From: an uncultured Sphingomonadales bacterium
GTDB lineage: Bacteria > Pseudomonadota > Alphaproteobacteria > Sphingomonadales > Sphingomonadaceae
DNA: 5,134 nt
Direction: 5' to 3'
Assembly (NCBI GenBank): GCA_903868655.1
Contig: CAIPWG010000648.1
Location: 1 to 5,134, forward strand
How positions within the stretch are numbered: position 1 is the stretch's first letter; each line of letters starts with the position of its first letter. This document shows, in pieces, positions 1 through 5,134 of the stretch. The translations under genes were made by a program, and so were the position numbers. The notes beneath the pieces were generated by a model that had not been told where the DNA came from, did no database searches, and saw only the letters and a list, made by a program, of their open reading frames with translations.

Positions 1-294
1 AGTCATCGCCGTTGTCGATCACCCGGATCGGACTGTTGCTGATGGTTTCACCGCCCAGCGAAATGGTCCGGGTGCGCGCAATGCTGGATACCGGCGCCGA
101 AACGCTGCTCAGCCGCCACGCCGCCGAACGCGTGGGCATCAATCTGAACGATCCCAAAGTCGTTGCCTCGATGACGATGAGCGGGGTTGGCACGCGCGGC
201 CGGAAGAGCTGGATCGCGCGCACCCGGACCATTTCGCTGGGCGGTGAAACCATCAGCAACAGTCCGATCCGGGTGATCGACAACGGCGATGACT
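1..294. repeat. Perfect 79-bp inverted repeat (arms 1-79 and 216-294)
   Basis: Every base i from 1 to 79 is complementary to base 295-i; the match stops at 80/215. The arms flank 136 bp of unique sequence. The right arm lies inside the protease domain and encodes residues that fit the fold. The left arm is the same DNA read backwards, and it replaces the protein sequence expected before the DTGA motif. The arms meet unique sequence at a GCGCGC, a self-complementary hexamer that could serve as microhomology. This is the shape of a fold-back (inverted) chimera from whole-genome amplification or library making. A natural inversion duplication is less likely because the arms are identical and the repeat starts at base 1. 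Confidence 0.95.
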
Positions 295-1319
295 GGTCGG
301 ATCACGACATGCTGCTGGGCATGGATTTCTTTCTGTCGCATCACGTGCTGGTGTCGCAGGGTCAGCACAAAGTCTATTTGACGTACAATGGCGGCCCGAT
401 ATTTTCCGCCACCACCGAGCGTGAAATCGGCAAGATGGAAACCCGCGGCGAAGGCCTGGGCAAGGCAGAAGATGCGCTGGAGCCAAAAACCGCCGACCAG
501 TTTGCCGGGCGTGGCTCGGCGCGCCTGACCCGCGATGACCTGCCCGGGGCCATTGCCGACCTGACCGAGGCGATCCGGCTGGCGCCTACGCGCACCGATC
601 TGTTGAACGATCGGCCCAGCGCCTATTTCCGCAGTGGCAAGGCGGACCTGGGGCGCAAGGACATCGATGTCGCGCTGGCCATCGCGCCCCATGACCACCG
701 GTTGTTGACCCGGCGCGCGCAGATCGAACTGGGCAAAGGCGATAAGGCACGCGCGCTGGTCGATACCGACGCGGCGGCGGCAGCCATGCCCAAAGGATCG
801 CTTGATGTGGTGGCGGTGGCGATGCTGTACGAACGGCTGGGCAAGGCCGACCGTGCGATGGAGTTGCTCGATCCGGTGATCGATCTGCATCGCGACGACA
901 ACCGCTATCTCTATCTGCTCAATGCGCGCGCCTGGAACCGGGCGCTGGCCAATGCCGATCTGGACCGTGCGCAGCGCGATATCGATACCGCGCTGCGCAA
1001 GGCGGACAGTCCGGCGGCGATGCTCGACACCCGCGCGCTGGTCCAATTGCGGCGCAAGGATTACCCGGCGGCGATCGCGGCGGCGACCAGTGCGCTGGGC
1101 AAGGCGCCGAAAATGCCGTCTGCGCTGTTTGTGCGTGGGCTGGCACGTCTTGCCAGCGGCGATGACACCGGCGGCAAGGCGGACATCGCCGCGGCCCGCG
1201 CGATCAGCGCCAAGATCGACGATCGCTATTCCGACTATGGCCTGACCGCGCCAAAAGCCGAAGCACCCACCCCCGCCCGGCCGTCAAAGCCGGACGAGGA
1301 CGAAGATGAGGATGATTGA
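12..1319 (+). CDS. Retropepsin-like aspartic protease domain fused to TPR repeats, 5'-truncated
   Basis: The frame is open from the left edge; the first start-like codon is TTG at 12. Residues 1-23 come from the inverted-repeat arm at 1-79 and are probably not native, so reliable protein begins near residue 24 (position 81). An aspartic protease signature DTGAE lies at residues 26-30, followed by an LLGMDFF strand at 101-107, which matches the second conserved element of retropepsin folds. From about residue 163 to 400 there are TPR-like helical repeats rich in Ala, Leu and Asp (for example AIADLTEAIRLAP at 180-192 and AIAAATSALGKAP at 354-366). A Pro-rich stretch and an acidic tail (DEDEDEDD, 428-435) follow. 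In this family an N-terminal export signal and often another protease-like domain precede the part seen here; both would lie outside the window. The substrate is unknown. The gene converges on frmA. The family call is fairly sure; the biological role is not. Confidence 0.8.
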   Translation: MSITRIGLLLMVSPPSEMVRVRAMLDTGAETLLSRHAAERVGINLNDPKVVASMTMSGVGTRGRKSWIARTRTISLGGETISNSPIRVIDNGDDWSDHDMLLGMDFFLSHHVLVSQGQHKVYLTYNGGPIFSATTEREIGKMETRGEGLGKAEDALEPKTADQFAGRGSARLTRDDLPGAIADLTEAIRLAPTRTDLLNDRPSAYFRSGKADLGRKDIDVALAIAPHDHRLLTRRAQIELGKGDKARALVDTDAAAAAMPKGSLDVVAVAMLYERLGKADRAMELLDPVIDLHRDDNRYLYLLNARAWNRALANADLDRAQRDIDTALRKADSPAAMLDTRALVQLRRKDYPAAIAAATSALGKAPKMPSALFVRGLARLASGDDTGGKADIAAARAISAKIDDRYSDYGLTAPKAEAPTPARPSKPDEDEDEDD

Positions 1320-1328
1320 TCAGGCAAT

Positions 1329-1420
1329 GTGCCACCCACCGCCCCGCACCCCCGACCCAGCCGCCCACAGTGTACCCTGAATGGGTGGCTGGGCCGGGGG
1401 TGCGGGGCGGTGAGTGGTAC
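1329..1420. terminator. Very long hairpin between convergent genes, putative bidirectional terminator
   Basis: Arms 1329-1367 and 1382-1420 pair over 39 positions, with two mismatches (1355/1394 and 1336/1413) and two G-T pairs (1363/1386, 1331/1418). The loop is 14 nt (1368-1381). The stem is mostly G and C. It begins 10 bp after the stop codon of the protease-TPR gene and lies downstream of frmA on the other strand, which fits a shared transcription barrier. Neither strand has a T-tract after the stem, so it is not a textbook intrinsic terminator. It could equally be an RNA-stabilising structure or a dispersed palindromic repeat. Confidence 0.65.
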
Positions 1421-1445
1421 CTGAACGCGCGGCAGGCGCGTTCAG
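1421..1445. terminator. Short perfect hairpin just downstream of frmA
   Basis: CTGAACGCGC at 1421-1430 is the exact reverse complement of 1436-1445, with a 5-nt loop (GGCAG). On the - strand this hairpin lies 10 bp after the frmA stop codon, the usual place for a terminator. It directly abuts the long hairpin at 1420/1421. No T-run follows, so terminator function is inferred from position and stem strength. Confidence 0.55.
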
Positions 1446-1455
1446 ACAAGGACGA

Positions 1456-2568
1456 TCAAAACACGATGACGCTGCGGATCGATTTGCCGGCGTGCATCAG
1501 GTCGAACGCGGTGTTGATCTCTTCCAGACCCATGACGTGGGTGATCATCGGGTCGATCTGGATCTTGCCGGTCATGTACATGTCGACGATCTTGGGCACG
1601 TCGGTGCGGCCCTTGGCCCCGCCGAACGCGGTGCCGCGCCAGTTGCGCCCGGTGACCAGCTGGAACGGACGCGTGGCAATCTCGCGGCCGGCTTCGGCCA
1701 CGCCGATGATGATGCTGGTGCCCCAGCCGCGATGGCATGCTTCAAGCGCGGTGCGCATGACTTCGGTGTTGCCGGTGGCGTCAAAGGTATAATCCGCGCC
1801 GCCATCGGTCAGTTCGACCACCTGGGCGACGGTTTCTTCGCGGCTCAGGCCCTTGGAATTGAGGAAATGGGTCATACCGAACTTGCGGCCCCATTCTTCG
1901 CGATCGGGGTTGATGTCGACGCCAATGATCTTGCCGGCGCCGGCCAGCCGTGCGCCCTGGATCACGTTGAGCCCGATCCCGCCCAGCCCGAACACTACGA
2001 CATTGTCGCCGACCTGGACTTTGGCAGTGTTGATCACCGCGCCCACGCCGGTCGTCACGCCGCAACCGATATAGCAGCTCGACTGGAACGGCGCGTCTTC
2101 GCGGATCTTGGCAACCGCGATTTCAGGAAGCACGGTGAAGTTCGAAAATGTCGAGCAGCCCATGTAGTGAAAGATCGGCTGCCCTTTGTAGGAAAAGCGC
2201 GTGGTGCCATCGGGCATCAGACCTTTGCCCTGGGTCGCGCGGATCGCGGTGCACAAATTGGTCTTGCCCGACAGGCACGATTTGCACTGCCGGCATTCGG
2301 GCGTGTACAACGGGATTACGTGGTCGCCCGGCTTGACCGAGGTCACCCCGGGGCCGACTTCGCGCACGATACCTGCACCTTCGTGTCCCAGAATCGATGG
2401 AAAAATCCCTTCGCTGTCAAAGCCATCGAGCGTATAGGCGTCGGTGTGGCAGACCCCGGTCGCCATGATTTCCACCAGCACTTCACCCGCGCGGGGGCCG
2501 TCGAGATCGACTTCGACAATTTCCAGCGGCATTTTGGCCTCGAACGCAACAGCGGCGCGGGTCTTCAT
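1456..2568 (-). CDS. frmA: S-(hydroxymethyl)glutathione dehydrogenase / class III alcohol dehydrogenase
   Basis: This cytosolic zinc enzyme oxidises S-hydroxymethylglutathione, the spontaneous adduct of formaldehyde and glutathione, to S-formylglutathione with NAD+. The family usually also reduces S-nitrosoglutathione. The protein is 370 aa, full length for the family. Catalytic zinc ligands are Cys40, His62 (in GHEG) and Cys169. Structural zinc is held by Cys92, Cys95, Cys98 and Cys106. The NAD-binding Rossmann motif GLGGIG is at 194-199, with Asp218 at the end of the second strand, as in NAD-specific members. Asp51, Glu53 and Arg110 fall where class III enzymes bind the glutathione adduct. 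The start at 2568 is chosen because family homology begins there ([11 protein letters not shown]) and AAGGA lies 7 nt upstream. A longer in-frame start at 2625 has neither. The gene diverges from the VOC gene. No frmB/fghA follows it, because the next gene converges. Equivalent names are adhC and flhA. Confidence 0.96.
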   Translation of the reverse strand: MKTRAAVAFEAKMPLEIVEVDLDGPRAGEVLVEIMATGVCHTDAYTLDGFDSEGIFPSILGHEGAGIVREVGPGVTSVKPGDHVIPLYTPECRQCKSCLSGKTNLCTAIRATQGKGLMPDGTTRFSYKGQPIFHYMGCSTFSNFTVLPEIAVAKIREDAPFQSSCYIGCGVTTGVGAVINTAKVQVGDNVVVFGLGGIGLNVIQGARLAGAGKIIGVDINPDREEWGRKFGMTHFLNSKGLSREETVAQVVELTDGGADYTFDATGNTEVMRTALEACHRGWGTSIIIGVAEAGREIATRPFQLVTGRNWRGTAFGGAKGRTDVPKIVDMYMTGKIQIDPMITHVMGLEEINTAFDLMHAGKSIRSVIVF

Positions 2569-2609
2569 ATGATAATCCTTCCCGGAGGGTAGCAAACGGC
2601 AATGCGCAA

Positions 2610-2638
2610 CGCATAATGGGCGCACCGCGCAGTGGCAA
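2610..2638 (-). promoter_or_regulatory. Putative sigma-70-type promoter of frmA
   Basis: Read on the - strand, TTGCCA (2638-2633) is followed 17 bp later by TATGCG (2615-2610); TTATGC at 2616-2611 gives a 16-bp spacer. Transcription would start near 2604, leaving a leader of about 36 nt that keeps the AAGGA ribosome site. The -35 is good and the -10 moderate. Prediction by eye only. Confidence 0.4.
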
Positions 2639-2641
2639 TCA

Positions 2642-2660
2642 TTGGCACCTCACTTGCCAA
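2642..2660. promoter_or_regulatory. Palindrome TTGGCA-N7-TGCCAA, candidate operator for the divergent pair
   Basis: Two exact 6-bp inverted half-sites, TTGGCA (2642-2647) and TGCCAA (2655-2660), are separated by 7 bp. A further related half-site, TGGCAAT at 2633-2639, overlaps the proposed frmA -35 box. The palindrome lies between the two predicted -35 elements, where a single regulator could affect both frmA and the VOC gene. The spacing resembles a LysR-type or similar dimeric site, but no regulator gene is in the window. The function is inferred. Confidence 0.35.
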
Positions 2661-2661
2661 A

Positions 2662-2692
2662 TTGTGATGGCCGGTTTCGGTCTGGCTTATAA
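2662..2692 (+). promoter_or_regulatory. Weak promoter-like elements upstream of the VOC gene
   Basis: TTGTGA (2662-2667) and CTTATA (2686-2691) are 18 bp apart. Transcription from here would begin around 2698, inside or after the AGGA ribosome site at 2695-2698, giving a leader of only about 10 nt. Either the mRNA is nearly leaderless or the true promoter is elsewhere in the 139-bp gap. Confidence 0.25.
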
Positions 2693-2707
2693 ACAGGAAC
2701 CCATGCG

Positions 2708-3109
2708 ATGCGTGTCAAGCGGCTTGATCACATCAATATCATCACCGACCAGTTGGATGCCACTGCGCAGTTTTATGCCACATTGCTCGGGCTCGAACGC
2801 CGCAACGCGCCCCCGCCGCTGACACCTGCCAATGCGCAATGGATGGTGGATGGCAACGGACTGGCGATCGTGCATCTCAATTCGCTCGACTGCCCGCGCA
2901 CATTTGACCGCTCGGTCGAACCCGGCACGGCAACCGGCGCGATCCACCATATCGCGCTGACTTGCACCGGCCGCGGCGCATTGATGGCGCGGATTGCCGC
3001 AATGGGGCTGGAATATCAGACCAACCATGTTGCCGCCATCGGCCTGAACCAGGTGTTCACCACCGATCCCAACAACGTCTTGCTGGAACTGAATTTCTTC
3101 GACGAATGA
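2708..3109 (+). CDS. VOC (glyoxalase/dioxygenase fold) family protein
   Basis: The protein is 133 aa, the normal length for a single-chain VOC protein with two beta-alpha-beta-beta-beta modules. Module one starts with LDHINI (6-11) and a helix ending in FYATLLGLE (22-30). Module two starts with HHIALTC (80-86) and ends with DPNNVLLELNF (120-130). Candidate metal ligands are His8, His56, His81 and Glu127, at the positions VOC enzymes use for a divalent metal. The complete ligand set suggests an active metalloenzyme rather than a binding protein. The exact reaction (glyoxalase, dioxygenase, epimerase or thiol transferase) cannot be read from sequence. ATG at 2708 is preceded by AGGA with 9 nt spacing. 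It is transcribed divergently from frmA with 139 bp between the starts, suggesting shared control and perhaps a role in detoxifying reactive aldehydes. It is predicted cytosolic, with no signal peptide. Confidence 0.85.
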   Translation: MRVKRLDHINIITDQLDATAQFYATLLGLERRNAPPPLTPANAQWMVDGNGLAIVHLNSLDCPRTFDRSVEPGTATGAIHHIALTCTGRGALMARIAAMGLEYQTNHVAAIGLNQVFTTDPNNVLLELNFFDE

Positions 3110-3115
3110 GACAGT

Positions 3116-3148
3116 TCGAGCTCTGCCCCCGTTCGGGGCAGGGCTCGA
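3116..3148. terminator. Hairpin between convergent VOC and PQQ dehydrogenase genes
   Basis: A 14-bp stem (3116-3129 with 3135-3148, one G-T pair at 3122/3142) closes a 5-nt loop, CGTTC. It starts 6 bp after the VOC stop codon and lies 8 bp beyond the dehydrogenase stop on the other strand. In a 47-bp convergent gap this is best read as a bidirectional terminator. T-richness after the stem is weak on both strands. Confidence 0.7.
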
Positions 3149-3156
3149 TCAGGTCC

Positions 3157-5091
3157 TTATTTCAACGCGACTTTCTGCGCTTCGAGCGCCTTGTCTTCAT
3201 TTGCACGGTGGATCAGGTAGGCGCGGATCGCTTCGGCGTCAGTGGCATTGAGCGCCGATTTGAAGCTGACCATGCCCATCGTATGCAACTGTCCACCCAG
3301 CACGACCATTTTCAGCGCCTGCGCCGACGCGATCACGCCCGAATGTCGCAAATCAGGGTTGAGATCGCCCGACACCGCGGCATCGCCGTGGCACACGCTG
3401 CAATAGCGCGCATAGTGACTGGCGCCTGCAGCAATCTGCTGCGGCGTGCCGAACGGCGGCGGCGGATCGAGTACCATCTGCGATGGCGCTGGGGCCGCAG
3501 GCAATTGCCCGGCAGCGCCCAGCTTGAACACCAGCAAGCGGCTGATATTGCGCCCGGCCCCGCCCTTGTTGGCAAGCGTTCCCGCAGACACGTCCCATAC
3601 GCCGCCCCACCCGGCAAGCACTGCGACATATTGGACGCCATTGATGGCATACGTCATCGGCGCGGCGATAACCCCGGTCTGGGTGGGGAATGACCACAGC
3701 TTTTCGCCCTTGTCGGCGCTATAGGCCACAAAAGTGCCCCCGGCATTGCCCTGGAATACCAGATTGCCCGCGGTCGACAGCACGCCGCCGTTCCAGGGGC
3801 TGGTCAGATCGACCCGCCACGCTTGCTTCTGGTGCGCCACATCCCAGGCGATCAACGCACCGGTAGTCTGCGCGGCGGCACCCTGACGGATCTGGGTATT
3901 GGCAGGCATCGCGGTCGTTGCGGCATCAAGCCCGATCTGGAACCCGATCGGCGACGGTTTCCACCCCTTGTCCGCCATATAGGGGAAAGCGGCGATGTTG
4001 GCGGGAATATAGAGATAGCCGGTTGACTGGCTGAAGCTTTGCGCCTGCCAGCTGTGGCCGCCAATCGCACCGGGCAAACTGAGCCACGGCTTTCCAGTCT
4101 TTTCATAACGCGCATCGGGGTTCAGCGCAGGCTTGCCGGATACAGGATCGATCCCGGTGGTCCAGTTGACCGGCACAAACGGTTTGGCCGACAGGAACTT
4201 GCCGCTCTTTACATCCAGCAGATAGACGTGACCATTTTTGGGGGCGTGCATCGCAACATGGTGCGTTTGCCCGTCAATCGCCACATCTGCCACGGTGATC
4301 TGTGCGTCGGAATCGAAATCCCAGCGGTCTTCGGGGGTTTCCTGAAAATGCCAGGCATAGGCACCCGTATCGGCATTCACTGCCACGACCGAGGCTGTAA
4401 ACAGATTGTTGCCTTTGCGCCCCATGGGCGCGGGGTTCCAGGGTTCTGCATTGCCGGTGCCGAACAGAATCAGATTGGTCTTGGGATCATACGTGATCGA
4501 ATCCCACACGGTGCCGCCACCGCCCATCGTCCACCATTTGCCCGTCCACGTCTTGGCGGCCGTCGACATCGCCTTGTTTTCATAACCCTTGGCCGGGTTG
4601 CCCGGGACAGTATGGAATTTCCACGCCAGCTTGCCGGTCTGCGCATCAAACGCTGCCAGATAGCCGCGCGCGCGGTATTCCGCACCGCCTTCACCGATCA
4701 CCACGCGTCCTTTGACGATGCGGGGCGCGCCGGTAATTGTGTAATCGCGCTGGTTGGGCACCGCCAGCACCGACCACACCGGCTTGCCGGTGTGCGCATC
4801 CAGTGCCACCAGCCGCCCATCGAGCGTGGCGACGAACACTTTGTTGCCGTACAGCGCGACGCCACGATTGACCGCATCGCAGCAGGCCCGCACCAATGTC
4901 TCGCGCGGCACTTTGGGATCATAGGCCCACAGTTGCTTGCCAGTGGTTGCATCATAAGCTTTGACCATTGACCACGCCGTGGAAACATACAGCACGCCAT
5001 CATGGAGCAGCGGCGTGGCTTCCTGACCGCGCGCGGTATCCAGATCGGCTGACCATGCCAGCCCCAAAATGCCCCCAATCCCAAGTTCCAC
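3157..5091 (-). CDS. PQQ-dependent quinohaemoprotein alcohol dehydrogenase, N-terminus missing
   Basis: This periplasmic-type enzyme oxidises alcohols with pyrroloquinoline quinone and passes electrons to its own haem c. The 644-residue frame holds an eight-bladed propeller (to about 525), with tryptophan-docking repeats such as DATTGKQLW (47-55) and DAQTGKLAW (149-157). The adjacent-cysteine disulfide is Cys70-Cys71. Likely calcium/PQQ ligands are Glu138 and Asn214 (in GTGNAEPWN), the catalytic base is Asp258 (RWDFDS), and GGGGTVWD at 190-197 supplies the PQQ-stacking Trp196. A Pro-rich linker (531-548) leads to a cytochrome c domain with CSVCH at 564-568 and a probable axial Met607. Family similarity starts only at about residue 9 (near position 5067). 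The only in-frame start before that is GTG at 5091, preceded directly by an in-frame TAG. The expected signal peptide and first propeller strands are absent, so the gene is cut or damaged at its 5' end. Confidence 0.9.
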   Translation of the reverse strand: MELGIGGILGLAWSADLDTARGQEATPLLHDGVLYVSTAWSMVKAYDATTGKQLWAYDPKVPRETLVRACCDAVNRGVALYGNKVFVATLDGRLVALDAHTGKPVWSVLAVPNQRDYTITGAPRIVKGRVVIGEGGAEYRARGYLAAFDAQTGKLAWKFHTVPGNPAKGYENKAMSTAAKTWTGKWWTMGGGGTVWDSITYDPKTNLILFGTGNAEPWNPAPMGRKGNNLFTASVVAVNADTGAYAWHFQETPEDRWDFDSDAQITVADVAIDGQTHHVAMHAPKNGHVYLLDVKSGKFLSAKPFVPVNWTTGIDPVSGKPALNPDARYEKTGKPWLSLPGAIGGHSWQAQSFSQSTGYLYIPANIAAFPYMADKGWKPSPIGFQIGLDAATTAMPANTQIRQGAAAQTTGALIAWDVAHQKQAWRVDLTSPWNGGVLSTAGNLVFQGNAGGTFVAYSADKGEKLWSFPTQTGVIAAPMTYAINGVQYVAVLAGWGGVWDVSAGTLANKGGAGRNISRLLVFKLGAAGQLPAAPAPSQMVLDPPPPFGTPQQIAAGASHYARYCSVCHGDAAVSGDLNPDLRHSGVIASAQALKMVVLGGQLHTMGMVSFKSALNATDAEAIRAYLIHRANEDKALEAQKVALK

Positions 5092-5134
5092 CTAGTCCCC
5101 CATATATTTCCGAACCTTGAAAAACAAAACCTCG
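5068..5134. other. Anomalous right edge upstream of the dehydrogenase
   Basis: None of the three - strand frames here encodes the propeller N-terminus that should precede LGLAWSADLD. The last 34 bases have 12 G or C (35%), far below the rest of the window. Read on the - strand there is promoter-like TTTTGT-17-TATATG and a GGGGGA 4 nt before GTG 5091, so a genuine rearranged start is conceivable. Poor or chimeric contig-end sequence is at least as likely. No match to other parts of the window was seen. Confidence 0.5.

Noticed and set aside
48..1046. 332-aa open frame on the - strand opposite the protease-TPR gene
   Set aside because: Antisense shadow of a GC-rich gene. Its composition is Arg, His and Gln rich with no recognisable domain, while the + strand frame has a clear protease motif and TPRs.
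1316..1792. Possible coupled + strand gene starting at the ATG overlapping the protease stop
   Set aside because: It would cross the two hairpins and lie antisense to frmA. There is no ribosome site and no recognisable protein.
1414..2592. 392-aa open frame on the + strand opposite frmA
   Set aside because: It mirrors frmA, whose zinc and NAD motifs are complete. The + frame has no family features and would run through both the hairpin and the frmA promoter region.
2569..2625. Upstream start for frmA adding 19 residues
   Set aside because: The extra residues are not family-like, and the region contains the ribosome site for the 2568 start and the likely -10 box.
2703..2705. Earlier ATG just before the VOC start
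   Set aside because: It is out of frame with the VOC protein and too close to AGGA (2695-2698) for good spacing; ATG 2708 fits better.
2962..3693. 243-aa + strand frame overlapping the VOC 3' end and the dehydrogenase 3' end
   Set aside because: It overlaps two well-supported genes in other frames and crosses the terminator hairpin. No family resemblance.
4039..4971. 310-aa + strand frame opposite the PQQ dehydrogenase
   Set aside because: Shadow of the dehydrogenase. The - strand carries all the propeller motifs; the + frame is a His, Arg and Gly rich sequence without domains.
1..5134. tRNA, rRNA, CRISPR array, insertion sequence or defence system
   Set aside because: I saw no cloverleaf, ribosomal signature, regularly spaced repeats, transposase or terminal inverted repeats with target duplications. 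The inverted repeat at 1-294 encloses only part of a protease gene.

Overview
This is a GC-rich window (about 60% by eye) with tightly packed bacterial genes. The glutathione-dependent formaldehyde dehydrogenase and the PQQ/haem c alcohol dehydrogenase read like alphaproteobacterial proteins. Together with the retropepsin-TPR fusion, they most suggest Sphingomonadales (Sphingomonas or Novosphingobium-like). That placement rests on recognising protein families, not on a search.

Layout, left to right. (1) Positions 1-79 are an exact reverse complement of 216-294. This looks like a fold-back chimera at the end of a contig. (2) A 5'-truncated gene on the + strand, trustworthy from about position 80 to 1319, encodes a retropepsin-like aspartic protease domain fused to TPR repeats and an acidic tail. 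(3) Positions 1320-1455 separate two convergent genes and hold a very long hairpin next to a second short one. (4) frmA (S-(hydroxymethyl)glutathione dehydrogenase) lies on the - strand at 1456-2568. (5) A 139-bp divergent intergenic region holds promoter-like elements and a palindrome TTGGCA-N7-TGCCAA between them. (6) A small VOC (glyoxalase-fold) protein is encoded on the + strand at 2708-3109. (7) A 47-bp gap holds a 14-bp hairpin between two convergent genes. (8) A quinohaemoprotein alcohol dehydrogenase (PQQ propeller plus C-terminal cytochrome c) is on the - strand, ending at 3157. Its N-terminus, including any signal peptide, is missing at the right edge.

How the genes could work together. 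The PQQ enzyme oxidises alcohols to aldehydes in the periplasm. The cytosolic NAD-dependent FrmA clears formaldehyde as its glutathione adduct. The VOC protein, divergent from frmA, could act on a related reactive or glutathione-linked substrate. This theme of alcohol and aldehyde handling is inference from adjacency. The usual partner frmB/fghA (S-formylglutathione hydrolase) is not present here. No RNA genes, CRISPR arrays, insertion sequences or clearly new system are visible. The main surprises are that both ends of the window look structurally abnormal, and the unusually long hairpin at 1329-1420.
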